From Candidatus Competibacteraceae bacterium (GTDB lineage Bacteria; Bacteroidota; Bacteroidia; CAIKAF01), in contig JACSSC010000020.1 of NCBI GenBank assembly GCA_014879445.1, positions 48,655-112,654 on the forward strand: a stretch of 64,000 nucleotides of DNA. The letters are read 5' to 3'. Under the pieces are notes generated by a model. It worked only from the letters and a program-made list of their open reading frames with translations. It searched no databases and was not told where the DNA came from. This document shows, piece by piece, positions 38,907-49,600 of this stretch. Each line of letters opens with the position of its first letter. Position 1 is the stretch's first letter. The position numbers and the translations under genes were made by a program.

Positions 38907-40119
38907 ACATTAATTCACTGCATTGCAACTCATCAAAAACCTGATTGGCGACATGCATCAGATCTGAAGAAGTAATCTTCTCTACTTTTTTCAATGTTTG
39001 CTGCATGGACTCAAATTGTCGGAACAACAAAAAACTTCTACTTGCTACATGCAACAAGTGTGAAGGCGATTCTGATGCTAAAGCCAATTGACCTTTGACT
39101 TGTTTTTTGAGCTTATCCAACTGTATCACACCTAGCCCCTCACAACAAAGCTTATTCAACTCTTTACGAATTAACTGCCTGGTACGATCAAAATTTCGAT
39201 AATCAGATGCATAATACACCCACCACAATCCGGTATCATCAAATGGTGTATAATTAGATTCTAAAAAGTAAGTTAATCCGAATTTTTCTCGAATGTTGAG
39301 ATTCAATCTTGAATTAAGAGAAGGACCGCCCAGTAAATGATTCAACATATAAAAAGCTAAACGATACTTACTCTTAACCGGATAAGCTATATTGCCCATC
39401 ATGCCATGGCAAGTATGATTATCTTTTTCGTGAATCAAAGTTTTGGGCTTATATCCTGAAAACTTTTTCCGAACAAAACTTCGAGACGAGGAAGGCACTC
39501 TTTCAAAATAATGACAAGCTTCTTGAATAACCTCCTGAAAGGTGTGTTGCCCGATATAACATAACACCATTTGATCGGTTGTATAAGTCCGCTTATGAAA
39601 ATCATGCAAGGAATGGGATGTAAAAGATGAAACTGATGACGGTGTGCCGAGTATGTTCTCTGCCAATGAATGATTACGAAAAACTAATTGATCAAAATCA
39701 TCGCTTATTTCCTCTGAAGGATCATCACGATATGCATTGATTTCGTCAATGACTACCGCTTTTTCTTTCTCTAACTCCCTTTGAGGAAATGTAGAATGAA
39801 AAGTAATATCAGCCAAAAGTTCAAAGGCGCGACTTGTGTATTCTTTCAGAAATGCAGCATACAAAAAAGTATTCTCTTTGGTTGTAAATGCATTAAGTTC
39901 TCCACCTACATCATCTATGCGTGTTAGTATATGATAGGGTTTCCGTTTTAAAGTGCCTTTAAAAAGCATATGTTCCATCATGTGGGCAATGCCGATTTCG
40001 TGGGGCTTTTCATCACGTGATCCGGTATTAATTAGCAATCCTGTATAAGAAACAGGCGATGCCGAAGGCAAATAAATCAGCCCAATCCCATTTGAAAGTA
40101 TAGTAGTACTTGCCTCCAA
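38890..40119 (-). CDS. M16-family zinc metallopeptidase
   Basis: GSRDEKPHEIGIAHMMEHMLFKGT (HxxEH), ELNAFTTKENTFLYAAFL, GGPSLNSRLNLNIREKFGLTY. Confidence 0.93.
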   Translation of the reverse strand: MEASTTILSNGIGLIYLPSASPVSYTGLLINTGSRDEKPHEIGIAHMMEHMLFKGTLKRKPYHILTRIDDVGGELNAFTTKENTFLYAAFLKEYTSRAFELLADITFHSTFPQRELEKEKAVVIDEINAYRDDPSEEISDDFDQLVFRNHSLAENILGTPSSVSSFTSHSLHDFHKRTYTTDQMVLCYIGQHTFQEVIQEACHYFERVPSSSRSFVRKKFSGYKPKTLIHEKDNHTCHGMMGNIAYPVKSKYRLAFYMLNHLLGGPSLNSRLNLNIREKFGLTYFLESNYTPFDDTGLWWVYYASDYRNFDRTRQLIRKELNKLCCEGLGVIQLDKLKKQVKGQLALASESPSHLLHVASRSFLLFRQFESMQQTLKKVEKITSSDLMHVANQVFDELQCSELMYVSKP

Positions 40120-40179
40120 TATTTTGAGTTTAGAGGTAAAAATAGATGAAAAATTGACAGAAGTGTTTGAGCATATAAT

Positions 40180-41046
40180 TCAATAAATATCTATCAATTC
40201 AACAATATAAACCATGTGAGTATAAGGCAAAATCAAAGGAGGCATTCCATCCTTTCCATACGCTAAATAATACGGAACGATAATCCGTGCTTTACCCCCT
40301 TTTTTCATTCTTGAAATTCCCTCATTCATACCTTGCGGAACTGCTTCAGACCCCAATTCAAAAACGTATGGTTCAACACCAGGATAACTATTGGTTATTT
40401 CATTTCCTGTAATCGTCATTCCCATAAAATGAATAGCCACACGACTACCATATAATGGAAATTTGCCAGAACCTTCGTGTTCGTGTTGCATATAAATTCC
40501 TGACCCAACCGGCTCCTCGCTAATCCCATTCAATCGCAAATATTCATAAAACTGCTTGTAGGCATATGCTCTGTCGTGGTTATCTTTCTCATCTATCCAA
40601 ATGCGTGTCTGATCTTCGTTCATCAGATTATCAATGCGGATATGTACATTAACGAATGAGAGTGAGTCAACATTATCGGGTAACGGCTGACTGAATGCAG
40701 GCAGTTGAAAAAAAGTAGATGCCTTGATGCGAATAATCGCACTATCGCCTGATGATAGCATAAATAGTGCTTTCATAAAACCGCTGCTGTCGTTTTGCTC
40801 ACGTAATGGTACTTGCAAATAAAACCCATCGCGAAAAAATGGATTATCAATTAATGAGTCATGTTGATTTAACACCTGTGCATAACCCAGCATAAAATAG
40901 CCCTCACCGGCTTTGATTCCTGTATCAATGTTCTGAATATATTTTAAATAAGTATCAGAAGTAACAGGTGTAAATCCTTTCATGGAATTTGAATCACATG
41001 AAGCCAATACAGAGAGTAACAAGGTAAATTGTAAGAAACGAATCAT
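40180..41046 (-). CDS. FKBP-type peptidyl-prolyl isomerase lipoprotein
   Basis: Lipobox LASCDSN; VAIHFMGMTITGNEI...FELGSEAVPQGMNEGISRMKKGGKARIIVPYYLAYG. Confidence 0.85.
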   Translation of the reverse strand: MIRFLQFTLLLSVLASCDSNSMKGFTPVTSDTYLKYIQNIDTGIKAGEGYFMLGYAQVLNQHDSLIDNPFFRDGFYLQVPLREQNDSSGFMKALFMLSSGDSAIIRIKASTFFQLPAFSQPLPDNVDSLSFVNVHIRIDNLMNEDQTRIWIDEKDNHDRAYAYKQFYEYLRLNGISEEPVGSGIYMQHEHEGSGKFPLYGSRVAIHFMGMTITGNEITNSYPGVEPYVFELGSEAVPQGMNEGISRMKKGGKARIIVPYYLAYGKDGMPPLILPYTHMVYIVELIDIY

Positions 41047-41582
41047 CTTTCAACTGATTTAGATATGATTTCCAATAAATGAATATTGTAAACAACAGTA
41101 GCAAAGGATGGAATCTTTTCATTATCTCCGGCCAATCCAAAAGCTCTGTGAGATGGAATGATGATGATTGCTTTATCACCTTCGTGCAAATACTGAATCG
41201 CTTCATGCATACCACTTTCCACATGGTCGTACTCAACAACAAAATGTTCAGGCCCTGATTCTTTAGATGAATAACACACCGAACCATCAAGAAGCTGTAT
41301 TTCAAAATCAATCACAACAATATCACCGGATTCGGGCATTTTATCCTTACCCCGTTCATATATCATGTACTTCACACCCGTACCGGTTTCAATCATGTTC
41401 CAATTACGGCGAGTAACGTATGCATCAATGGCACGTTTTTCGTCTTTACTAATTTTCTGGTTAACTTTGATTAGTGGCTCTTTTGATTTATTCAAATCAA
41501 TAACGACAGGTTGATGATTATCATTTTTGCCTCCACATGAAGCAAGAAAAACAACAAAAATTATAATAAATATGCGCAACAT
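41043..41582 (-). CDS. FKBP-type peptidyl-prolyl isomerase lipoprotein (GldI-like)
   Basis: Lipobox FLASCGGK; GDIVVIDFEIQLLDGSVCYSS...ESGMHEAIQYLHEGDKAIIIIPSHRAFG. Located next to a DHH phosphoesterase. Confidence 0.8.
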   Translation of the reverse strand: MLRIFIIIFVVFLASCGGKNDNHQPVVIDLNKSKEPLIKVNQKISKDEKRAIDAYVTRRNWNMIETGTGVKYMIYERGKDKMPESGDIVVIDFEIQLLDGSVCYSSKESGPEHFVVEYDHVESGMHEAIQYLHEGDKAIIIIPSHRAFGLAGDNEKIPSFATVVYNIHLLEIISKSVER

Positions 41583-41584
41583 AA

Positions 41585-42622
41585 TTATAAGGATAAACTA
41601 ATAAGTTGATCTTTATATTGTGGCAACACTTTCAAAAAATATTCAATAGCTTCTTCAATAGTGCCTGCATACTGCCCTCCTGAGGCATTTCGATGACCGC
41701 CTCCATTAAAAAACTTACTTGCAATATCATTGCAGGCAAACGCACCTTTGGATCGAAATGAAATACGGATAGTGTCATCGGGTTTTTGATTAAAGAACAC
41801 ACCAAGCACCACACCCTCAATACTAAGTGTATGATTCACCAAACCTTCAGTGTCACCTCTTCGTGGATTAAAAGGCATCATTTCAGTTTCGGATAGAGAA
41901 AAATATGCAGTGCGATATTCCGGTAAATATCTGAGCTTGTTTTGCAACACAAAACCGGTTAGCTGAATTCGTTGAAAAGAATAACTATCAAAAATTTGGG
42001 TAATAATTTGTTGAACCGGAATATTTGACTGCAAAAGATTGGCAGCAATTTGAAATGTTTGAGGCCGAAGTGAGAATCTAAAACATCCAGTATCGGTAAC
42101 CATTCCTGTATAAATACATGTAGCCCAATCTGTCGTTATTGGAACATCTGTAAAAAAAGAACTTGCAAATATGGCTATCAATTCACTTGTACTACTAGCT
42201 GTTACATCATGATACACGGCTTGAAAAGATGCAAGATCGGGTTCTGGATGGTGATCAAATAATATTCGAGGGGCAGATGATTGACGAACAAACGGCTCCA
42301 ACTTACCACATCTGTTGAGTTGACTAAAATCAGTACAAATGATAAATGAAGCCGAAGAAATGAGCTCCTGAACCCTGCGAGGATCAGAATTATAAATAAT
42401 AACATCTTGGGAACGTGGGAGAAAATGTAAAAAATAAGGCAACTCGTCTTCCACTACAACATGAGCTTTCACGCCATACTTTTCTAAGAGCAACAAAATA
42501 CCCAGTGAAGAACCTATCGCATCTCCGTCGGGGTTTTTGTGTGTAACAATCACAAGATTAGAAGCAGATTTCAATGGTTCTATAAATGGCAAAATCGAAG
42601 CGGTGTTCACAGGAATAATCAT
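41585..42622 (-). CDS. DHH/DHHA1 phosphoesterase (NrnA-like oligoribonuclease/pAp phosphatase)
   Basis: VTHKNPDGDAIGSSLGI, ILFDHHPEPD, GMVTDTGCFRFS, GGGHRNASGGQYAG. Confidence 0.9.
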   Translation of the reverse strand: MIIPVNTASILPFIEPLKSASNLVIVTHKNPDGDAIGSSLGILLLLEKYGVKAHVVVEDELPYFLHFLPRSQDVIIYNSDPRRVQELISSASFIICTDFSQLNRCGKLEPFVRQSSAPRILFDHHPEPDLASFQAVYHDVTASSTSELIAIFASSFFTDVPITTDWATCIYTGMVTDTGCFRFSLRPQTFQIAANLLQSNIPVQQIITQIFDSYSFQRIQLTGFVLQNKLRYLPEYRTAYFSLSETEMMPFNPRRGDTEGLVNHTLSIEGVVLGVFFNQKPDDTIRISFRSKGAFACNDIASKFFNGGGHRNASGGQYAGTIEEAIEYFLKVLPQYKDQLISLSL

Positions 42623-42708
42623 TAAATAATATTGAATTTGTGCAGGTATTTATTATTTTCGCTGCCCAAAAACAAGCTAAAAGTAAATAAAATTAAAACA
42701 AATTAAAA

Positions 42709-43131
42709 ATGAGTGGAAGCCGAACATTTACCATGATTAAACCCGATGCAGTACTGAACGGTCATATGGGCGCTATTATTCAAGATATCACCAATGCCGG
42801 ATTTAAAATTATAGCCATGAAATACACCCGCTTATCAGCAGATCGTGCAGGCGAATTTTATGCTGTTCATAAAGAAAGACCATTTTATGCCGATTTGGTG
42901 TCATATATGTCATCGGGTAATATTGTAGCTGCCGTGTTGGAAAAAGAAAATGCTGTATTAGCATTTCGCGAACTGATTGGAGCAACAGACCCACAAAAAG
43001 CAGCCGAAGGCACTATTCGAAAAAAATATGCGGCATCAATATCTGCTAACGCTATTCACGGGTCAGACAGCGATGAAAATGCCGTAATTGAAGCCGGATT
43101 CTTTTTTTCTCAACTCGAAATGTTTGTCTGA
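42709..43131 (+). CDS. ndk: Nucleoside-diphosphate kinase
   Basis: [68 protein letters not shown]. Confidence 0.96.
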   Translation: MSGSRTFTMIKPDAVLNGHMGAIIQDITNAGFKIIAMKYTRLSADRAGEFYAVHKERPFYADLVSYMSSGNIVAAVLEKENAVLAFRELIGATDPQKAAEGTIRKKYAASISANAIHGSDSDENAVIEAGFFFSQLEMFV

Positions 43132-43132
43132 G

Positions 43133-43852
43133 ATGCATCACTTTCCGGATCGCCTCAAACCGGAATATAAACAAGTTTTGCTGGATTTTCTTTACGAAAT
43201 GATCAGCAATAACAAACAACAAAAATTTCTTGAAACGGCAGCTAACCGTACAAGAAAAATCACGGTAGTGATTGAAGATTTCTATCAGCCACATAACGCT
43301 AGTGCTTTACTTCGAACTTGTGACTGTTTTGGAATTCAAGACGTTCATATTATTGAGCACAAACATAAGTTTGAAGTAATCCCTGACATTGTCAGGGGCG
43401 CCAGCAAATGGCTTACTGTAAAACGGTATAATAGTGCATATGAAAACCCTACAACTACATGTTTAAACTCATTAAAAGATCTGGGCTATGAAATCATCGG
43501 TACCCAACCTGATGCTATGGATGAAAACTTAGAAGAATTATCGCTTCAACAACCGATTGCTATCATGTTTGGAAGAGAAAAAACAGGATTATCCGATCAG
43601 GCCATTTCTCAGTGCGACCGATTTATGAAAGTACCCATGTATGGATTCACGGAAAGTTTGAATGTATCGGTTTGTGCCGGAATTATTTTGCATCATTTAG
43701 TATGGAAATTAAAATCAATTGACAATCATTGGGCGCTTAGCGAAAATGAAAAATTGGATCTTCTTATCCAGTGGGCTTTTCAAGTTACACGCAATAAAAG
43801 GAATCTAATGAATACATTTATACAAAAATATCCTGCCGCCTCGTTGGCTTGA
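43133..43852 (+). CDS. TrmH/SpoU-family tRNA/rRNA 2'-O-methyltransferase
   Basis: EDFYQPHNASALLRTCDCFGIQDVHIIEH, IAIMFGREKTGLSDQAI, VPMYGFTESLNVSVCAGIILH. Start trimmed to ATG 43133, 1 bp after the ndk stop. Confidence 0.92.
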   Translation: MHHFPDRLKPEYKQVLLDFLYEMISNNKQQKFLETAANRTRKITVVIEDFYQPHNASALLRTCDCFGIQDVHIIEHKHKFEVIPDIVRGASKWLTVKRYNSAYENPTTTCLNSLKDLGYEIIGTQPDAMDENLEELSLQQPIAIMFGREKTGLSDQAISQCDRFMKVPMYGFTESLNVSVCAGIILHHLVWKLKSIDNHWALSENEKLDLLIQWAFQVTRNKRNLMNTFIQKYPAASLA

Positions 43853-43854
43853 TT

Positions 43855-43887
43855 TTTGTTAATGACAGCCCGTTATTTCTATCTTTG
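43855..43887 (+). promoter_or_regulatory. Consensus-like Bacteroidetes sigma-ABfr promoter, TTTG-N21-TATCTTTG
   Basis: TTTG at 43855-43858 and TATCTTTG (TAnnTTTG) at 43880-43887, immediately upstream of ATG 43894. Confidence 0.55.
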
Positions 43888-43893
43888 CAGCGT

Positions 43894-46188
43894 ATGTTAA
43901 AGAAAATCAGCATTGCCGTACTTGTGCTCCTTGCAGCCATTACGGGATTTTTGGCCTATCGGGCTATAAGTATTGGATTTGATTATAATTTCGAAACCTT
44001 TTTCCCACGTCGAAGTAAGGATACCGATTTTTTTAAAAAACATCGGGAAAAATTCGGATCAGATAACGATTTCGTACTTGTTGGTGTGCAAAACAACAGC
44101 GGCATATTTAATTATAAATTCCTAGAAAAAGTTCAAAAACTTGCCGATACGCTTGCCACTTTACCCGATGTGGAGTTTGTATTGTCGCCCACTTCTATCA
44201 AAGAAGTTACACGCGACCCACTTATGGGCTTGCCCAACGAAATGCCTTATCTAAGATGGAAACAGGATTCACTTTATCACATTGATAGTATCAGAATTTT
44301 TCAAACAGCCGAGCTCATCGGATCCCTTTTTGCTTCAGACGGAAAATCGCTCTGTATCATTATTAAGCATAAGGAGCGCATCATGGATGATAAATGCACC
44401 CAGCTTACCCAAAATGTTAACAATTTGGCGCCTCACTTTCAATTTGATGAGTTTCACGTTGCTGGACGCTGCATCGGACAATCATTCTACACAGGTCTGA
44501 TGAAAGGTGAGTTGGTTCTGCTCCTTGTTTCTGCACTCATTGCCATGATGATTTTAATGATTATCATATACAGGAATGTGTATGGCGTGATTTTGCCCCT
44601 GCTTGTCGTAGGATTAGTGGTTGGTTGGACAGTTGGCATGATGGAACTTACAGGCAAAAGTTTCGATATGTTGTCAAATGCTATTCCAACCATTCTTGTA
44701 GTTACCGGCCTTTCTGTTGCTATTCATATTATTACCAAATATTTCGACCATATTAAAGAGGGTTGGAATAAATTTGATTCCATCAAAGATACTGTTGTGA
44801 ATGTGGGTTTGGCCAATCTATTCACTACGCTTACAACCGTTGTAGGGTTTGCTTCATTGGCCACAACCGGTATTAAACCCATTGATGATTTTGGATTATA
44901 CACAGCCCTGGGTGTAGTGTTTTCATTCGTTATTTCTTATACGTTACTGCCGGCCATGTTATATCTACTTCCGGCACCTGTCGTTCAAGCAGCCAAAGTA
45001 CCCACTCGGTTCTTATGGAATAATATGCTGAATGCTGTTTTTTCCTTTATTACCCGAAGAAAATTTTGGATCATCGGCGCTTCTGCTTTGGTAATAGCTA
45101 GCATGATTTATGGCATTACCAGAATTGAAGAAAACACACGACTGTTAGAAGACCTCAACAATAAATCAAAACTCAAAAAAGATTTTGTTTGGTTTGGTGC
45201 CGAATTTCAAGGCACACGACCATTTGAATTAGCCGTGTGGGTAGAAGATAGCGGTAAAACTGTATTGGATAAAGATGTTTTATTGGAGGTAGAAAAGATG
45301 GAAAAATATTTAGCTCAACACTACGGTGTAGGTTTTATGTTATCGCCTGTTGCTCTTGTAAAAGCCGCCAATCGCAGTTATGCCGGAGGCGACCCATCTT
45401 CATACGAAATACCTGAAAGCGATACGCGGTTCCAAAAAATCACTAAAGAATTAAAAGCTATTCAGGCAAATCCTCAAATCAAATCTGTACTAAGCGATGA
45501 TTTTCGTTCGGCTCGAATACAGTCAATGATTGATGATATAGGAAGCAACAAAGCGCACCAACAAAATCTTGATTTCTATGAATTTGTTAACTCAAGTACC
45601 GACACTTCCCTTTTCAAATACAAGCTCACAGGCACGGCCGAACTCATTGACAAGAACAACCGAAATCTTGCTTGGAATATTGCAACAGGCATCCTCATTG
45701 CTTTTGCTGTTATAGGAATTATTATCGGACTCATGTTCAAGTCGTTCAAAGTAACAATGATTGCCATTGTAACCAATGTGGTGCCCCTCATTATTCTAGG
45801 TGGTATTATGGGTTATTTTGGTATCAGCTTGAAAACTTCTACAGCCATCCTTTTTGCCATAGCATTTGGAATTGCCGTTGACGACACAATCCATTTCCTC
45901 AGTCGATTCAATCTAGAAATTCGTAAAGAAAAATCTGTACTCTACGCTCTTAAGCGTACTTTCCTTACAACCGGCAAAGCCATGATTATTACTTCTGTGA
46001 TTCTTTGTACAGGATTTGCTATTTTGGGAATATCCTCGTTTCTGGCTACACGCAATATTGGCGTACTTACTTCCATTACTTTATTTTTTGCCATGATATG
46101 CAATATCACCTTACTTCCTGTATTGATACTGCTTTTCTATAAGCAAACCAAAATAACCAGCGAACCGCCTCTAACTCAAAAAAAGTAA
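43894..46188 (+). CDS. RND/MMPL-family transporter
   Basis: Two copies of the RND TM block (ILVVTGLSVAIHIITKYFDH; ILFAIAFGIAVDDTIHFLSRF). Start trimmed to ATG 43894 (MLKKISIAV). Confidence 0.9.
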   Translation: MLKKISIAVLVLLAAITGFLAYRAISIGFDYNFETFFPRRSKDTDFFKKHREKFGSDNDFVLVGVQNNSGIFNYKFLEKVQKLADTLATLPDVEFVLSPTSIKEVTRDPLMGLPNEMPYLRWKQDSLYHIDSIRIFQTAELIGSLFASDGKSLCIIIKHKERIMDDKCTQLTQNVNNLAPHFQFDEFHVAGRCIGQSFYTGLMKGELVLLLVSALIAMMILMIIIYRNVYGVILPLLVVGLVVGWTVGMMELTGKSFDMLSNAIPTILVVTGLSVAIHIITKYFDHIKEGWNKFDSIKDTVVNVGLANLFTTLTTVVGFASLATTGIKPIDDFGLYTALGVVFSFVISYTLLPAMLYLLPAPVVQAAKVPTRFLWNNMLNAVFSFITRRKFWIIGASALVIASMIYGITRIEENTRLLEDLNNKSKLKKDFVWFGAEFQGTRPFELAVWVEDSGKTVLDKDVLLEVEKMEKYLAQHYGVGFMLSPVALVKAANRSYAGGDPSSYEIPESDTRFQKITKELKAIQANPQIKSVLSDDFRSARIQSMIDDIGSNKAHQQNLDFYEFVNSSTDTSLFKYKLTGTAELIDKNNRNLAWNIATGILIAFAVIGIIIGLMFKSFKVTMIAIVTNVVPLIILGGIMGYFGISLKTSTAILFAIAFGIAVDDTIHFLSRFNLEIRKEKSVLYALKRTFLTTGKAMIITSVILCTGFAILGISSFLATRNIGVLTSITLFFAMICNITLLPVLILLFYKQTKITSEPPLTQKK

Positions 46189-46233
46189 TGGGGCTTTTAT
46201 CAAATGCAAACTTTCATTTCTTACTTAATTGAC

Positions 46234-46266
46234 AAAAAAAAATCCCTGCCGAAGCAGGGATTTTTC
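46234..46266. terminator. Bidirectional rho-independent terminator between the RND transporter (+) and HU gene (-)
   Basis: A-run, then AATCCCTGC-CGAA-GCAGGGATT (46241-46249/46254-46262), then TTTT; perfect 9-bp stem, 4-nt loop. Confidence 0.9.
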
Positions 46267-46287
46267 ATGCTTTTTTGATAGTGCAAA

Positions 46288-46560
46288 TTACTTGATAACA
46301 CCAGAAAGTTCAGCACCGGCTTTGAATTTAACCACTTTCTTAGCAGGAATTTTAATTTCTTTTCCTGTTTGTGGGTTACGGCCAGTACGAGCACCTCTTT
46401 TTGTAACACTCCAAGAACCGAAACCTACCAACGCTACACGATCTCCTTTCTTTAGTGCTTTAGTAGTAGCTGTGATAAATCCATCCAACGCTCTTTTTGC
46501 GTCAGCTTTTGAAAGACCAGCATCTGCTGCAATTGCATCAATCAATTCTGCTTTGTTCAT
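46288..46560 (-). CDS. HU-family DNA-binding protein
   Basis: [29 protein letters not shown]...[37 protein letters not shown]. Confidence 0.97.
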   Translation of the reverse strand: MNKAELIDAIAADAGLSKADAKRALDGFITATTKALKKGDRVALVGFGSWSVTKRGARTGRNPQTGKEIKIPAKKVVKFKAGAELSGVIK

Positions 46561-46765
46561 AAAATTTAGTTTTAGTTAGTAATACATTGGTTTAACCATG
46601 ACAAATATAATGGGATGTATGATACAACAAGCGATACAGAAAATGAAAATGCTGAAATGTTGATAAAATAAGGGTTTTGTTAATTACAACACTACAAAAC
46701 GCCCACTATCAAAAGATATCAACAAGTAAAAAGAATACAATACTAGTATTTATAACCCTTTCAAG

Positions 46766-47764
46766 TCATTCAATACGCCAATCATCTGTTAATAAAGTGA
46801 AACCTCTCAAAAATTCTTCTATCTTCAACCGTTTTCTTCCAGGCCATTGCAATTCCTCAATAATCAAGCGACCTTCAGGATGATGAATAGCTAAGTAATA
46901 TTTGTTATCTGTTTCTATAAGTCGCGGCGGCAAAGGATTATCAAACTCCTCTATCCTGCATCTATATATTTTAATAGGGTTTTGATTACCCATCTTATCT
47001 ATAAGCATTGTAAATGCAGACGGGTGCGGACTTAGCCCTCGTATTAGATTATAAATTTGCCTCAATGACATTGACCAATTAATTCGACAATGCGCCTTCG
47101 TAATCTTTGGGGCAGGAATAAGCTCAATATTCTGCTTTTCAATGATTTGCGACTGATCAATTAAACTTATCTGTTGATTTTCTATCAAATCAACCGTTTT
47201 TACTACCATTTCAGCCCCTTTTATCATCATACGGTCGTGCAATTCGCCTGCTGTTTCTGCATCGCCGATCGCTATATTTTGCTGCAATATGATTTGACCT
47301 GTATCAATTTCCTTGTCAATAAAAAAAGTCGTTAATCCAGTTTGCTTTTCTCCATGAATAATCGCCCAGTTGATAGGCGCTGCTCCCCTATACTGTGGCA
47401 GAAGCGATGCATGAAGATTAAATGTTCCGAATCGGGGATATCGCCAAATGATTTCGGGTAGCATACGAAATGCTACTACTATGTTTAAATCGGGCTGTAA
47501 TGCCTGATAGGTCTGTTCGAACTCTGCATCCTTCAAATTTTCGGGTTGGAGTACCGGAATATTTCTCTCAACAGCTACTTTTTTTATTTCTGATGATTGT
47601 AATTGTAATCCTCGTCCTGCTGGTTTATCGGGGGCAGTTACAATTGCCACAACATGATATCCTGCATCTAATAAATATAATAATGAAGGAACGGCAAAAC
47701 CCGGTGTGCCCATAAACACGATGCGAAGACGGCTCTTTTGATTGTGATGTGATATTGAATTCAT
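46766..47764 (-). CDS. fmt: Methionyl-tRNA formyltransferase
   Basis: RIVFMGTPGFAVPSLLYLL, TAPDKPAGRG, FNLHASLLPQYRGAAPINWAIIHGE. Confidence 0.96.
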   Translation of the reverse strand: MNSISHHNQKSRLRIVFMGTPGFAVPSLLYLLDAGYHVVAIVTAPDKPAGRGLQLQSSEIKKVAVERNIPVLQPENLKDAEFEQTYQALQPDLNIVVAFRMLPEIIWRYPRFGTFNLHASLLPQYRGAAPINWAIIHGEKQTGLTTFFIDKEIDTGQIILQQNIAIGDAETAGELHDRMMIKGAEMVVKTVDLIENQQISLIDQSQIIEKQNIELIPAPKITKAHCRINWSMSLRQIYNLIRGLSPHPSAFTMLIDKMGNQNPIKIYRCRIEEFDNPLPPRLIETDNKYYLAIHHPEGRLIIEELQWPGRKRLKIEEFLRGFTLLTDDWRIE

Positions 47765-47821
47765 GGATGCTGCGAAATTTCGGTCTCAAAGAAAACAAAA
47801 AAATGGACCTTTCTCAATATA

Positions 47822-49594
47822 TTAATGTGGTATCAATCTCCCCAACATGGAGGTCATGGCTAGCAAAAGACCTTGTGTTGTGGGCTGAATCCGATAATGG
47901 CTTGAGCCAAACATTTGTGGAAGATAATATCGCGCCTCCGATTCTACGGCAAATGCAAATGAATGCATGCCTGATTGCCTGATTTCATATAATGCCTGCC
48001 TAACGTCTTGTATCCCATGTCGTCCTTCATACCGATCGTAATCGTTGGGTTTGCCGTCAGAAATTAATAAAATCCACTTCCTTGTTGCACTTCTTTTTTG
48101 CAACAAACTTGCTGCATGTCGCAATGCAGGGCCTATTCGTGTGTATCCGCATGGTTCTATTCCACCTACTCTATCGCGTGATGATACCCATTCTTCTTCA
48201 AATGCCTTAACAATCGAAAAGGATGTATAATTTCGAGTTTGTGAATAAAATGAAGCAATAGAAAAATCAACACTGAATTCGCTTAACAATTCGCCAAATA
48301 ATACACTTACATACTTTTCAATATTCAGTATTTTTTCGCCATTCACATAGGCATCACTTGATAAGCTGGCATCAATTAAAATTAATACCGACAAATCTTT
48401 CTTTTTTATGCGATCTGATATATAAATTTTTTCATCTGGTGATTTGCCACTCATTCTATCTGTGTAAAAGTCGGTTAGCGCATCTATATCAAACTCTTTG
48501 CCATCTATTTGTCGTCTATATTTTTCGGACTTATTGTTCAAATTGGCCAAATATTTTCTTGTGCTAGTCCAAATACTCCTATGCTGTTGCAGCGTATCTA
48601 ATGCAAATCCCGTTTGCTTTGATATGCTTTTTTGTGGAAATACACTACAAAATTTTTCTTTATACGAATTTTTCCGAAAATCCCACTCGGGATACAATAC
48701 AGGTTCTATGGTTTGCTTACTATCGGCGCTTTCAGCCAATGATGCATTTTCAACAAACTCGGCTTGATATATGGAATGTGTCGGATCATGTGTTCTAACT
48801 ACCCATTTCATATGTAATTCGTCTATGGCATCTTGTTGTTCTTTGAGCTCATCAGCCCCATCAAAATCACGCCAAATTCCATCAAATTCCTCAGCCGTTT
48901 CAACCTTCTCAAAGTTATGTGTTAATACATAATCTTCTTGTTGCTTCTTATCTATCTCTGCTAATTTTATCTCTTCGGCTGCTTTCGCTTTTATTGTAGT
49001 TGTAATTCCTTCTTCTGGTATAACATGCTTCGAGTCAAACCCGGTAAGTGCTTCTGAACTGACCGAATCTCCTATACTGTTTTTCATCCATTTACCATAC
49101 AACCAGTAGGATTCGATAACGGGCATTTGATCTGCTATTTGTTTTTCATTGTGTCTTACATATTCTAACCAGCATCCATAAGCATAAGGATATTCATACT
49201 GCATGATATGTAATATCTGATGACTGTTTTGAATGGAGATATTTCGTGATGCTTCTATAGGGGGCTCGCCTGTTGTTGCTGTTGGCCAATTAAGTTGAAA
49301 CTTGAATTGAATTGATAAGTATGCTATCCTATAATAATAGAAATGTAGGTTTTGATTGTAATCCGAAAACCAGGAAACAGATTCAGGTAAAAAGAAATTT
49401 AAATCTTTGTATCCTCCCTCCAGCTCAGCTGGAAAAATCTCAATGGGCTTGCCTGTCATCGTTCGTGCCATGACAGTTAAGCGGTAATGAACATCCGATA
49501 ATTTTACTACATGGGGCTGAATCGCTAATTGTCTTTTTTTTCTTCGACTAAAGCGCTTTACAAAAAATGAATAAATAATTTCATCCAGCTCCAT
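47822..49594 (-). CDS. norD: NorD-like VWA-domain protein (NO reductase activation)
   Basis: C-terminal VWA: LSVLILIDASLSSDAYVNGEKI (MIDAS), RVGGIEPCGYTRIGPALRHAASLL, WILLISDGKPNDYDRYEGRHGIQDVRQAL, typical of NorD; adjacent to norQ/norB. Confidence 0.88.
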   Translation of the reverse strand: MELDEIIYSFFVKRFSRRKKRQLAIQPHVVKLSDVHYRLTVMARTMTGKPIEIFPAELEGGYKDLNFFLPESVSWFSDYNQNLHFYYYRIAYLSIQFKFQLNWPTATTGEPPIEASRNISIQNSHQILHIMQYEYPYAYGCWLEYVRHNEKQIADQMPVIESYWLYGKWMKNSIGDSVSSEALTGFDSKHVIPEEGITTTIKAKAAEEIKLAEIDKKQQEDYVLTHNFEKVETAEEFDGIWRDFDGADELKEQQDAIDELHMKWVVRTHDPTHSIYQAEFVENASLAESADSKQTIEPVLYPEWDFRKNSYKEKFCSVFPQKSISKQTGFALDTLQQHRSIWTSTRKYLANLNNKSEKYRRQIDGKEFDIDALTDFYTDRMSGKSPDEKIYISDRIKKKDLSVLILIDASLSSDAYVNGEKILNIEKYVSVLFGELLSEFSVDFSIASFYSQTRNYTSFSIVKAFEEEWVSSRDRVGGIEPCGYTRIGPALRHAASLLQKRSATRKWILLISDGKPNDYDRYEGRHGIQDVRQALYEIRQSGMHSFAFAVESEARYYLPQMFGSSHYRIQPTTQGLLLAMTSMLGRLIPH

Positions 49595-49600
49595 AACTGA

